Shown: positions 1 to 7,497 of the stretch, piece by piece | How the letters are laid out: every line of letters starts with the position of its first letter | How positions within the stretch are numbered: the first letter of the stretch is position 1 | NCBI RefSeq assembly: GCF_017744095.1 | Contig: NZ_JAGHQX010000001.1 | Location: 186,001-250,000 of the forward strand | Origin: Shimia sp. R10_1 | GTDB taxonomy: Bacteria; Pseudomonadota; Alphaproteobacteria; Rhodobacterales; Rhodobacteraceae | Length of the DNA stretch: 64,000 bases | Reading direction: 5' to 3' | Program-made: the position numbers and the translations under genes | Notes under the pieces: model-generated | What the model was told of the DNA's origin: nothing | The model's database searches: none | What the model saw: the letters and a program-made list of their open reading frames with translations, nothing else

Positions 1-223
1 ATGGGTTGAGGGAATCAAAGCTGCCGCCATTGCCGGTGACCACACGCCCGCCCTTTGGGGCCTCTGGGTTGGCATAGGGTAGGGACACAAAATCCTGTGG
101 CAGGGCTGGGTCGCCATACATAGCGATGCCATGACGGGGCTCCGCATGGCTGGAAACCCCAATAAATGAGAGCGCAAGCACAGTGGCTGCGTGAGTGACT
201 TTGGGGAAACTGATTGGTGCCAT
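1..223 (-). CDS. Peptide-type ABC transporter substrate-binding protein, N-terminal fragment
   Basis: Partial gene running off the left edge; only about 74 N-terminal residues are visible. They begin MAPISFPKVTH, followed by a hydrophobic signal peptide (AATVLALSFIGVSSHA) with likely cleavage after SHA, so the product should be periplasmic. The mature start contains HGIAMYGDPALPQDF, LPYANPEAPKGGRVV and GSFDSLNP, which are hallmarks of the family 5 solute-binding proteins of the YejA branch (oligopeptide or microcin-C-type uptake). I chose the ATG whose complement lies at 221-223 because it precedes the signal peptide directly. The substrate cannot be judged from this fragment. Confidence 0.85.
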   Translation of the reverse strand, partial: MAPISFPKVTHAATVLALSFIGVSSHAEPRHGIAMYGDPALPQDFVSLPYANPEAPKGGRVVTGNGGSFDSLNP

Positions 224-302
224 CGCCTGAACAATCCTATGGGTGGTTTCTTGTGGTTGTTCAAAAAGTAACGAGGGATTTGAGGCTTATCAAACTTTTA
301 GC

Positions 303-331
303 TTGGAGGTCGGCGCGAGAACGCTTATAAC
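303..331 (+). promoter_or_regulatory. Predicted sigma70-type promoter with no ORF directly behind it
   Basis: TTGGAG at 303-308 and TATAAC at 326-331 are separated by exactly 17 bases. The -10 matches consensus at 5 of 6 positions, the -35 at 3 of 6. Transcription would begin near 338 and run into the terminator at 387-413. It could serve a small RNA or a leader of the 3-hydroxybutyrate dehydrogenase gene that starts at 576. Prediction only. Confidence 0.4.
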
Positions 332-337
332 AAGATC

Positions 338-413
338 ACTGCTCGATAGGTTTCTTGCCTGTATGAAACCTGCCTCAATAACTTCACGCCCGCTTCGCGC
401 GGGCGTTTTTTTT
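338..413 (+). ncRNA. Candidate small RNA or attenuated leader of about 76 nt
   Basis: The stretch between the predicted promoter and the terminator contains no convincing ORF but two hairpins. The first is AGGTTTC (348-354) pairing with GAAACCT (365-371) across a 10-base loop; the second is the terminator stem at 387-405. Both neighbours of this 350-base gap point away from it (the solute-binding protein leftwards, the dehydrogenase rightwards), so a plus-strand terminator here has no upstream gene to serve. Either a free small RNA or a conditional leader of the downstream gene fits. No homologue is recognised. Confidence 0.35.
387..413 (+). terminator. Strong rho-independent terminator
   Basis: CGCCCGC (387-393) pairs with GCGGGCG (399-405) across a five-base loop and is followed by eight Ts (406-413). 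It lies 163 bases before the next plus-strand gene and has no plus-strand coding gene upstream in the window. Confidence 0.85.
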
Positions 414-575
414 GGCTTACTGCCCGCCGTTTGAGCATGCAAATCACAAGGTCCGGAATGGGCGGTCTGCCGCCTACGTAAGACTACGGTGCAAGGTGGA
501 ATTCCCTTATTTTGCGAGTGCAGCATGGTATGGTGCGGCCAAGATTTTGACAGTCGTAGAGGGAAGGGCTGAGGC

Positions 576-1349
576 ATGACTATGAAAGGCAAGAGCGCAA
601 TCATCACCGGATCCAATTCGGGAATCGGTTTGGGTGTTGCGCGGGAGCTGGCGCGAGTCGGGGCGGATGTGGTGCTCAATTCATTCACGGATCGGGAGGA
701 AGATCACGCGTTGGCGGCGGATATCGCAGCCGAGTTTGGCGTGTCTGCGCGCTATATTGCGGCAGATATGTCACAAGGCGATCAGTGCCGGGCGTTGATT
801 GAGGAGGCTGGCGGTTGTGACGTGTTGGTCAACAATGCGGGCATTCAGCATGTCGCTCCGATTGATGAGTTCCCAACGGAAAAATGGGACGCGATCATTG
901 CGATCAATATGAACTCGGCGTTTCATACCACGGCGGCGGCGTTGCCGCACATGCGCAAACGGGGCTGGGGTCGGGTGATTAATATCGCCAGCGCCCATGG
1001 TTTGACCGCATCCCCCTATAAGGCGGCGTATGTGGCGGCCAAACATGGCGTGGTGGGCATGACCAAGACTGTGGCGCTGGAGACCGCAGAGGAGCCGATC
1101 ACCTGTAATGCGATTTGCCCGGGTTACGTGCTGACCCCATTGGTGGAGGCGCAGATCCCCGACACCATGGAGAAATACAACATGGGCCGCGAAGAGGTGA
1201 TCAAGAAGGTGATGCTGGAGCGTCAGCCGAGCCGGGAATTTGCCACGGTGGAGCAGCTGGGCGGCACGGTGGCCTTTCTGGCGAGTGACGCCGCCGCGCA
1301 GATCACCGGCACCACAATCAGCGTGGATGGCGGTTGGACTGCTTTGTAA
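576..1349 (+). CDS. bdhA: 3-hydroxybutyrate dehydrogenase (short-chain dehydrogenase)
   Basis: 257 residues, a classical short-chain dehydrogenase. The NAD-binding TGSNSGIG motif is at 11-18, NNAG at 86-89, and the catalytic Ser139, Tyr152 and Lys156 (YVAAK) are intact. The pattern GSNSGIGLGVARELA, NNAGIQHVAPIDEFP and the C-terminal GTTISVDGGWTA ending are typical of D-3-hydroxybutyrate dehydrogenases, which convert 3-hydroxybutyrate to acetoacetate during breakdown of polyhydroxybutyrate or ketone bodies in the cytoplasm. ATG 576 follows GAGGGAAGGG at a suitable distance; ATG 582 is an alternative. The patatin-like gene follows 34 bases downstream and may be cotranscribed; patatin-type lipases next to this gene would fit lipid or polyester mobilisation, an inference from context. 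Confidence 0.88.
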   Translation: MTMKGKSAIITGSNSGIGLGVARELARVGADVVLNSFTDREEDHALAADIAAEFGVSARYIAADMSQGDQCRALIEEAGGCDVLVNNAGIQHVAPIDEFPTEKWDAIIAINMNSAFHTTAAALPHMRKRGWGRVINIASAHGLTASPYKAAYVAAKHGVVGMTKTVALETAEEPITCNAICPGYVLTPLVEAQIPDTMEKYNMGREEVIKKVMLERQPSREFATVEQLGGTVAFLASDAAAQITGTTISVDGGWTAL

Positions 1350-1383
1350 TTTTTTAATTATTTCAATTTTTTAGGAGGGTTTC

Positions 1384-2412
1384 ATGAAGCGTATCAATCT
1401 GGCCTTGCAGGGCGGAGGCGCGCATGGGGCCTTCACCTGGGGTGTGTTGGACGCCTTGTTGCAAGATGAAGAGATCGAGATTGCCGGGATCACCGGCACC
1501 TCGGCGGGGGCGATGAATGGCGCGGCGTTGAAAGCTGGCATGCTGAAAGGTGGTCGGGAGGGCGCGCGCGCAAATCTTGACTGGTTCTGGAGCCAGCTGG
1601 GCGCGGCGCAGGTGCCGGGGCTGGATATGTGGTTTGCCGCTGTTCCGCCCGGCATGGTGAGCCGCAGCATGGAATACAGCTGGCCGTTTATGGCGGCTGA
1701 CATGATGCAGCAGATGACCTCGCCTTATGCGATGGGGCCGTTTTATGCCCATCCGCTGCGCGACATTGTGGATGAGATGAGTTTTGATCTGATCTGTGCC
1801 GATGAAGGCCCGGCGCTGTTTGTCTGTGCAACCAATGTGCGCTCTGGCAAGGCGCGGGTGTTTTCGGGATCTGAGATCAGCGCCGATGCGCTTTTGGCCT
1901 CGGCCTGTTTGCCGACGATGTTTCAGGCGGTGGATGTGGAGGACCCCAAGACCGGGCGGAGGGAGGCCTATTGGGATGGGGGCTACACAGGCAACCCCTC
2001 GCTGTGGCCGTTGTTTGACCGGCAGTTTCCGGATGATGTGGTTATTGTGAACATCAACCCGCTGAGGCGCGAAACCCTGCCGGTGACGCCGCAGCAGATT
2101 GCCAACCGGATCAATGAGATCAGCTTCAACGCCTCGCTGATGAGCGAATTGCGGGCGGTGGCGTTCGTACAGCGGCTGATTGCGCAAGGCGCGCTGAAGC
2201 AGGAAGAAAAGCGCGATGTGAAGGTGCATATGATTGCCGATGATGCCTTGATGAACAGCCTGTCGGTGATGACCAAAAGCTGGCCGGTGAGCTCGGTGCT
2301 GTTGCAGTTGAAGGAAGCGGGGCAGGCGGCGGCGAAATCCTTCCTCAGCGCCCATAAGGGCGATCTGAACAAGCGGGGCACGGTGGATCTGGCGGCGATG
2401 TATAGCGGCTGA
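1384..2412 (+). CDS. Patatin-like phospholipase family protein
   Basis: 342 residues with all patatin hallmarks: the oxyanion-hole glycine run GGGAHG at 10-15, the nucleophile elbow GTSAG with Ser40, and the catalytic-dyad Asp198 in DGG. The family hydrolyses acyl esters of phospholipids or related lipids; no signal peptide is visible, so the protein is probably cytoplasmic or membrane-associated. A strong ribosome site AGGAGG lies just before ATG 1384. It follows the 3-hydroxybutyrate dehydrogenase closely on the same strand. The natural substrate cannot be told from sequence; a role in polyhydroxybutyrate or membrane lipid turnover is an inference. Confidence 0.88.
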   Translation: MKRINLALQGGGAHGAFTWGVLDALLQDEEIEIAGITGTSAGAMNGAALKAGMLKGGREGARANLDWFWSQLGAAQVPGLDMWFAAVPPGMVSRSMEYSWPFMAADMMQQMTSPYAMGPFYAHPLRDIVDEMSFDLICADEGPALFVCATNVRSGKARVFSGSEISADALLASACLPTMFQAVDVEDPKTGRREAYWDGGYTGNPSLWPLFDRQFPDDVVIVNINPLRRETLPVTPQQIANRINEISFNASLMSELRAVAFVQRLIAQGALKQEEKRDVKVHMIADDALMNSLSVMTKSWPVSSVLLQLKEAGQAAAKSFLSAHKGDLNKRGTVDLAAMYSG

Positions 2413-2504
2413 CACGCAAAGCTTGCATCATGACGGCAGACACGCTTCAAGAACGAGGAGGTGCAGTGGTGGACGCTGCGCTCTGGGCGAAGGGAGAGAC
2501 CGGC

Positions 2505-3104
2505 ATGATGACACCTGAGAAACTGAGAGAGATCTACGGGGATGTGTCGCCACATGCGGCGCAGAAGGTGATTGCGCAGTTTGATGCGCACTGCAGAAAT
2601 TTTATCGCCCATGCGCCGTTTCTGGTGCTTGTGACCTCTGACGGTCAGAATCTGGATGCTTCGCCCAAAGGCGATCCGGCGGGGTTTGTGGAAGTGGAAA
2701 GCGACACCACGCTGTTGATCCCGGATCGGCCGGGCAACAACCGGATTGACGGGCTGCTCAACATTCTGGCGCATCCGAAGGTGTCGGTGCTGTTTATGAT
2801 CCCCGGCGTGGCGGAAACGCTGCGGGTGAACGGGGTGGCGGAGATCAGCGATGATGCAGAGCTTTGTGCGCGCTTTGCCATCAAGGGGCGGTCTCCCAAA
2901 ACCGTGCTGCGGGTGACGGCGGAGGAGGTGTTTTTGCATTGTGGCAAAGCGCCGGTGCGCTCTGGCCTCTGGAAGCCTGAGACCTGGCCAACCCAGCGCC
3001 CGGTGCCCTCGCTTTATGCCATGATCAAGGATCATGCGGAGATGGAGGTGCCGTCAACAGAGCAGTCTTATGCCGAGCAGCGCTATCGTGAGACGTTGTA
3101 TTGA
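2505..3104 (+). CDS. Pyridoxamine 5'-phosphate oxidase family FMN protein (MSMEG_1061 type)
   Basis: 199 residues from ATG 2505. Characteristic stretches are DAHCRNFIAHAPFLVL, DASPKGDPAGFV, IPDRPGNNRIDGLLNIL and PGVAETLRVNGVA, which match the FMN-binding split-barrel proteins annotated as the MSMEG_1061 family. Such proteins bind FMN or related flavins and act as oxidoreductases of poorly known substrates. An earlier in-frame ATG at 2430 would add 25 residues that do not look like the family; 2505 has GGAG about eight bases upstream and is preferred. It follows the patatin-like gene on the same strand, so it is probably cotranscribed. Confidence 0.8.
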   Translation: MMTPEKLREIYGDVSPHAAQKVIAQFDAHCRNFIAHAPFLVLVTSDGQNLDASPKGDPAGFVEVESDTTLLIPDRPGNNRIDGLLNILAHPKVSVLFMIPGVAETLRVNGVAEISDDAELCARFAIKGRSPKTVLRVTAEEVFLHCGKAPVRSGLWKPETWPTQRPVPSLYAMIKDHAEMEVPSTEQSYAEQRYRETLY

Positions 3105-3173
3105 GTAAATGTCTTTGACGTTGGACTCGGCGAAGGACTGGCGTCTTTGCGTTTATAGGATTGGGAGCAATCT

Positions 3174-3608
3174 ATGCGGTTTTCAGTATTGCCCGTTGCG
3201 GCGCTTGTTGTGTCTTTCGCTCATGTGGGATCAGCGCAGCAGGTGCCAATCAATCCGTTCTTTGGGTTTGAGTACATTCTGACGCCCATTGCTGTGAAAT
3301 GGGCGTGTGGCGGTGCAAAATCAGAGGATCTCGCGCGGTTCCGCGCGGTTGTGGCTGCGTTTCCAGATGCGGCGGCAGAGGCAGACCTCGAGATGTATCT
3401 GAAGCAAATGCAGGCCGTTTCTGAGGTGTCTGAAGTTGTTGGCATGTCTCTTGACGCCTCTCAGGAAGCAGCGTTATGCGCGGCAGCCGAGGCGCTGACG
3501 GTGGCCTGGCTTACACCGGAGCGTCTGTTGTCTGATGACTACAGCACAGGAGATGCGCAGCAAGATCTGGCATGGACCGCGTTTTTTGAACAGGTTGAGG
3601 GGCTTTAG
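3174..3608 (+). CDS. Hypothetical exported protein
   Basis: 144 residues. It starts with a clear signal peptide (MRFSVLPVAALVVSFAHVGSA, probable cut after GSA-Q), so the mature protein of about 122 residues is predicted to be periplasmic or secreted. The mature part is acidic and rich in alanine, with two cysteines (CGG near residue 45 and LCAAAEAL near residue 101) that could form a disulphide. I do not recognise a family. The gene stands 69 bases after the oxidase-family gene and converges with the membrane protein gene ending at 3631. Confidence 0.6.
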   Translation: MRFSVLPVAALVVSFAHVGSAQQVPINPFFGFEYILTPIAVKWACGGAKSEDLARFRAVVAAFPDAAAEADLEMYLKQMQAVSEVSEVVGMSLDASQEAALCAAAEALTVAWLTPERLLSDDYSTGDAQQDLAWTAFFEQVEGL

Positions 3609-3630
3609 CCTGGGGAACCTTTGCGGATCT

Positions 3631-3981
3631 TCAGTGGGCTTTTACCACCAAAAGGGAGTTGGTCAGGAAGCCATCTTTGGTGTCTTGTGCGTAGTCGCCT
3701 GAAAGCTCGTAGACCGCCCATTTTTTGAGGTCCCAGCCATTGGCGCGCATATGGTTTTGGGCGTGTTGCTGGGATGCGAAAGCCAAGCCACCCGGATATA
3801 GCCCGAAGACCAAGGGGCCAAATTTCACGACGGTTTTGCCAGCTTCCAGAGCAGGGGTGTAGCTTGAGCGTTCGCCAATGGTGAAAACAGGCGCGGTCGG
3901 AGAAACGCGCACAACCGGTTCCATTGTCGGCTTGATTTCAAACAGATAGAGCCCGGTCAACGCCGCGGCAAGAAGGAGCAC
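3631..3981 (-). CDS. Small membrane-anchored protein of unknown function, start uncertain
   Basis: About 116 residues if translation starts at GTG 3981. The visible protein has a hydrophobic N-terminus (LLLAAALTGLYLF), then a soluble part with ERSSYTPALEAG, KFGPLVFGLYPGG and YELSGDYAQDT. The reading frame is open further upstream through KKTERINRTPKALAAV, which would give a natural positively charged stretch before the membrane helix, but there is no ATG there; the frame runs back over the A9 tract at the end of the DUF502 gene. No ribosome site precedes GTG 3981. The start may therefore be a non-standard codon or depend on coupling or slippage. Family not recognised. Confidence 0.55.
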   Translation of the reverse strand: MLLLAAALTGLYLFEIKPTMEPVVRVSPTAPVFTIGERSSYTPALEAGKTVVKFGPLVFGLYPGGLAFASQQHAQNHMRANGWDLKKWAVYELSGDYAQDTKDGFLTNSLLVVKAH

Positions 3982-4015
3982 TGCAGCGAGTGCTTTCGGG
4001 GTGCGGTTTATTCGC

Positions 4016-4714
4016 TCAGTTTTTTTTTGACGGTTTGTCCTCAGGCACGCTTGGATCTTTGGGGTTTGGGTAAACCAGACCGGCGGAGATCACCAGTTTG
4101 GCGGCATCCTCTACCGACATCTCAAGTTCGATGATGTCATCTTTGGGGAAGAACAGCAGGAACCCTGAGGTTGGGTTGGGTGTTGTCGGGACAAACACAC
4201 TGACCAGACCGTTTGTGGTGGCCGCAGACTCGGCGACTTCGCCTTTGGCGGTGGTGGAAATAAAGCCAATCGCCCAGATGCCGCGACGGGGGTATTCGAT
4301 CAGGCAGGCCTTTTCAAAGCTGCGCTCGCTTTGGGCAAAGACGGTTTCGGCGATCTGTTTCACGCCCGAATAGATCGAGCGCACAACTGGCATGCGGTCG
4401 ACCAGATCTTCGGCAAAGCGCAGCAGGGAGCGGCCAATCAGACCTTTGGCGATCCAGCCGACAAGCACGGTGAACACCAGAAAGATGATCAGGCCGACGC
4501 CGCGCAGATTGATGCCGATATATTTTTCCGGCTGAATGGTGCTGGGCACCAGAGGCAGGACAAAGCCGTCTACCCAGCCGATCAACGTCCAGACGAGCCA
4601 GATGGTCAGCGCGATGGGCAGAATGACGACAATGCCAGTGAAGAAGCTGGAGCGGAGGCCGCCCAAAAAACCAACACGGTGTTTGTTTGGGTCTTCGTCA
4701 AATGGGGTCGTCAT
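4016..4714 (-). CDS. DUF502 family membrane protein
   Basis: 232 residues. Two membrane helices lie near residues 23-50 (FFTGIVVILPIALTIWLVW) and 68-92 (GVGLIIFLVFTVLVGWIAKG), followed by the conserved cytoplasmic part PVVRSIYSGVKQI, FEKACLIEYPRRGIWAIGFIS and VFVPTTPNPTSGFLLFFPK. This order and these motifs define the DUF502 family, widespread in bacteria and plants and of unknown biochemical role. The protein ends KPSKKN immediately after a run of nine A residues in the gene. The small membrane protein that ends at 3631 lies directly downstream, its frame overlapping this gene's end. Confidence 0.87.
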   Translation of the reverse strand: MTTPFDEDPNKHRVGFLGGLRSSFFTGIVVILPIALTIWLVWTLIGWVDGFVLPLVPSTIQPEKYIGINLRGVGLIIFLVFTVLVGWIAKGLIGRSLLRFAEDLVDRMPVVRSIYSGVKQIAETVFAQSERSFEKACLIEYPRRGIWAIGFISTTAKGEVAESAATTNGLVSVFVPTTPNPTSGFLLFFPKDDIIELEMSVEDAAKLVISAGLVYPNPKDPSVPEDKPSKKN

Positions 4715-4798
4715 GCGTGGGTCCTGCGAAAGTCTGATACCTAGTTAGGCATTTGTGGCAGGCGCTGCAATGACGTTTACGCTAGGGCGGCTTGAGAG

Positions 4799-4852
4799 GG
4801 GCCGCTGTGTGATACAGCGGCCCGGTGACTGCCCGCTGAGCAGGCAGTTTTT
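4799..4852. terminator. Tandem hairpins after psuG
   Basis: A 10-bp stem GGGCCGCTGT (4799-4808) / ACAGCGGCCC (4814-4823) is followed by ACTGCC (4828-4833) / GGCAGT (4843-4848) and five Ts on the plus strand. It lies just beyond the stop of the minus-strand psuG gene. The T run is on the plus strand, so for the psuG transcript it would act as a stable 3' structure rather than a textbook terminator. Confidence 0.5.
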
Positions 4853-4856
4853 GGGG

Positions 4857-5759
4857 TCAAACCAGTGCGGCGGCGATGTCAGCAGCCAAACGGGCGTTGT
4901 TGCGCACCAGCGCGATGTTGGCCACGAGCGAGCGGCCTTCGGTCAACTCAAAGATGCGCTGCAGCAGGAAGGGGGTGACGCCCTTGCCAGTGACGCCCTG
5001 TTCCTCAGCTTCGCGGGTGGCTTGCGCGATCACAGGCGCCAGATCTTCGGCGGGGATTTCATCTGACGCCGGGATTGGATTGGCGACCAGCTGGCCGCCC
5101 GGCAGCCCCATGGCACCACGCATTTTGTGGGCGGCGGCAATTGCGGCGGCGTCATCCATGCGCAGCGGCGCGGTGAGGTCAGATTGTGCGGACCAGAAGG
5201 CCGGGAAGCTGTCCTGACCATAGGCGATCACCGGCACGCCGTTGGTTTCCAGCACTTCGAGTGTTTTGGGCACATCGAGGATCGCTTTGGCGCCTGCGGC
5301 GACAACAGTCACAGGGGTGTGGCCCAGCTCGGTGAGGTCGGCGGAGATGTCAAAGCTCTCCTCTGCGCCTTTGTGCACACCGCCGATGCCGCCGGTGGCA
5401 AAGACGGAGATGCCAGCCAGATGGGCGGCGATCATGGTGGCGGCAACAGTGGTGGCGCCGGTGCGGCCCTGCGCCATGATCACAGCCATATCGGCGCGGC
5501 TGACCTTGGCCACGTCTTTGGCTTGTGCCAGTGCTTCGAGCTGCGCATCTGTCAGGCCCGCGTGCAGGGTGCCGTCGATCACGGCCATGGTGGCCGGGAC
5601 AGCGCCTTTTTCACGGATGTCGTTTTCCACCTGACGCGCCACCTCGAGGTTTTGCGGATAAGGCATGCCGTGGGTGATGATGGTGCTTTCCAGCGCCACG
5701 ATGGGTGTGCCGTTTTTCTTGGCCTCAGACACTTCGGGGGACAGAGTGATCAGGGTCAT
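4857..5759 (-). CDS. psuG: Pseudouridine-5'-phosphate glycosidase
   Basis: 300 residues, the family's usual length. Diagnostic stretches include PIVALESTIITHGMPYP near the N-terminus, TVAATMIAAHLAGI, FATGGIGGVHKGAEE and LPGGQLVANPIP. The enzyme splits pseudouridine 5'-phosphate to uracil and ribose 5-phosphate (reversibly), using Mn2+, with a catalytic lysine in the conserved core. The start codon overlaps the stop of the upstream PfkB kinase gene by four bases (ATGA), so the two are translationally coupled, matching the kinase-then-glycosidase pathway of pseudouridine salvage from RNA breakdown. Cytoplasmic. Confidence 0.92.
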   Translation of the reverse strand: MTLITLSPEVSEAKKNGTPIVALESTIITHGMPYPQNLEVARQVENDIREKGAVPATMAVIDGTLHAGLTDAQLEALAQAKDVAKVSRADMAVIMAQGRTGATTVAATMIAAHLAGISVFATGGIGGVHKGAEESFDISADLTELGHTPVTVVAAGAKAILDVPKTLEVLETNGVPVIAYGQDSFPAFWSAQSDLTAPLRMDDAAAIAAAHKMRGAMGLPGGQLVANPIPASDEIPAEDLAPVIAQATREAEEQGVTGKGVTPFLLQRIFELTEGRSLVANIALVRNNARLAADIAAALV

Positions 5760-6649
5760 GTGGCGTGTTCTCCAGAGACGTATTTGGCGGCAGCGGTGAG
5801 GGCGCGCGACAGCGCCTCGTCACGGCTGGCACCTTGGGATTCGGCCACGATGTGCGCGGCCATGAAAGTGTCGCCTGCGCCGGTCACGCGGGTCACCAGA
5901 ACGGCAGGCGGTTGTTGGGTGATGATGCCTGCGGCAGTGCCGTCAGAGGCAGAGTTTCCGCCATCGGTGACGAGGGCGCGGGCGGCGCCGCGCGCCAGAA
6001 GGCCCTCGGCGGCGGATTCGGACGAGGTGAATTCGGTCTGACAAAGGTAGCCGGCTTCCTCAAGGTTCACATAGAGCACCGCGCGGGAGTGCATCAGGAA
6101 CGGCATCAGGCGCTCGGCTTTGCCCGGAGAGGCAGGCGCGACACGCAGGTCGGCGGCCGCAAAAAGCGGGCTGCGGGCGATTTGATCGAGCAGGCGCTGG
6201 GTGAGATTGCCATCCAGGGCGATGAGCCCGCCATAGGGCGCCGCCTCAGAGCCGAGGGTGCCATCCTCAAGCGGGGTCAGGATTTTATCGCCTGCCGCCT
6301 CAAGCGAATGGGCATCGGCAATGGCGGCGATCAGGCCGTTTTTGCCCTCTACCGCCATATAGGTGTCGGTGGGCAGATCGGCAGATCGATAGACGTGATC
6401 CATGATCGCGCCCATTTCACGGCAGGCGGCCATCAGCTCGTCGCCTTCTGCGTCGCGACCAATGGCCGAAAGTGCGGCAGGTCGCAGGCCAAAACGCGCG
6501 AGAGTCATGGCGATGTTCCAGGCCACGCCGCCGGGCAGGCGAGAGATGCGGCCCGGTACGTCCGAGCCCTGACGCATGTGGCTGGGCGCGCGGCCGATGA
6601 TGTCCCAGAGGACGGAGCCGATGCAGAGAATGTCAGGCGTGGCGGTCAT
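5756..6649 (-). CDS. psuK: PfkB family carbohydrate kinase, probable pseudouridine kinase
   Basis: 297 residues from ATG 6649 (MTATPDILCIGSVLWDI). Ribokinase/PfkB signatures are present: LPGGVAWNIAMTLARFG near residues 40-56 and the catalytic anion-hole motif VTGAGDTFMAAH near the C-terminus. Longer upstream readings are not family-like. Coupling to psuG through an ATGA overlap strongly suggests it phosphorylates pseudouridine to pseudouridine 5'-phosphate. It follows the ThiE-like gene after 26 bases on the same strand, so the three form one probable operon. Substrate assignment rests on context rather than on specific residues. Confidence 0.82.
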   Translation of the reverse strand: MTATPDILCIGSVLWDIIGRAPSHMRQGSDVPGRISRLPGGVAWNIAMTLARFGLRPAALSAIGRDAEGDELMAACREMGAIMDHVYRSADLPTDTYMAVEGKNGLIAAIADAHSLEAAGDKILTPLEDGTLGSEAAPYGGLIALDGNLTQRLLDQIARSPLFAAADLRVAPASPGKAERLMPFLMHSRAVLYVNLEEAGYLCQTEFTSSESAAEGLLARGAARALVTDGGNSASDGTAAGIITQQPPAVLVTRVTGAGDTFMAAHIVAESQGASRDEALSRALTAAAKYVSGEHAT

Positions 6650-6675
6650 GAGAACCTCACGGAGATGGGGGCGGA

Positions 6676-7299
6676 TCAGGCGGTGAAGGCGGCTTCGAAC
6701 TCTTTGAGTTTGGCAGCCGGATTTTCGGCGCGCCAGATTTCCTCGCCGATGCCAAAGAAATCGGTGTAGGGCGCAAGAGTGCGGATGATGTCCGTATCCA
6801 GCGCGCCTTCGGCGACAACCGGCACTTCGATCATCTGAGACCACCATTCAAACAGGTCTTTTTCCGCCAAAGTGCCATCCCCCAGAGGGGTGGTTCCGAC
6901 CGGGCCGAAGCTCACGTAGTCCGCCCCGTTTTCACCGGCGGTCATGCCCTCGTGAGAGGAGGCGCCACAGAAAGCGCCAACAATTGCGTCTTTGCCAAGT
7001 TCCTTGCGGGTTTTGGCAACCGAGCGCGCGGCATCTGTGAGGTGCACACCATCAAGGCCGAGGCGTTCGGAAAGAAGGACATGTTCGTCAATCACGATGG
7101 CCACATCACGCGCATGGGCCACTTCGCGCAGCGCGTCCGCGGCGCGCGACAGGCGGTCTTCGTCACGGGTGGCAAGCGCGAGGCGCACGCAGGCGATGTC
7201 GCTGGCGTCCAGGACAGCGGCCAGTTGATCAGGAAACTGGGAGAGTTCGATCTCTGGCGGGGTGATCAGATAGATCTGGGGCAGCTCTGTCTCGGCCAT
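6676..7299 (-). CDS. Thiamine phosphate synthase / TenI-like TIM-barrel protein, probably divergent
   Basis: 207 residues. The frame of ThiE is recognisable: a LDASDIACVRLAL strand, IDEHVLLSERLGLDGVHL, then GAFCGASSHEGMTAGENGADYVSFGPVGTTP and EGALDTDIIRTLAPYTDFFGIGEEIW. In real ThiE enzymes the first strand carries a lysine/arginine pair (LRxK) that holds pyrophosphate; here the equivalent is VRLALA, and the second motif reads GVHLTDAA instead of GVHLGQED. The protein may therefore not make thiamine phosphate. It heads the psuK-psuG operon, which suggests a role near pseudouridine degradation, an inference from position. Confidence 0.75.
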   Translation of the reverse strand: MAETELPQIYLITPPEIELSQFPDQLAAVLDASDIACVRLALATRDEDRLSRAADALREVAHARDVAIVIDEHVLLSERLGLDGVHLTDAARSVAKTRKELGKDAIVGAFCGASSHEGMTAGENGADYVSFGPVGTTPLGDGTLAEKDLFEWWSQMIEVPVVAEGALDTDIIRTLAPYTDFFGIGEEIWRAENPAAKLKEFEAAFTA

Positions 7300-7497
7300 G
7301 CGCGTGTTCCTCGTGTCTAGATCGCGCCGCTATAGCGCGGTTTTTTTGGTTTGGCTATCGGGAGTTTGGCCAGCAGGCGGGCGGTGTAAAAGAGATTTCG
7401 AGCCTCCGGCGGGGATATTTGCGGCAAGAGGAAGGCGCATGGCTTGTTTTGAGCGCTGTGCGCGGGTATGAGCAGGCGGATTTTTCAGGAGAAAGCC

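Noticed and set aside
7327..7347. CCGC-TATAGC-GCGG followed by seven Ts
   Set aside because: Stem of only four pairs and no gene on the plus strand upstream; too weak to call a terminator.
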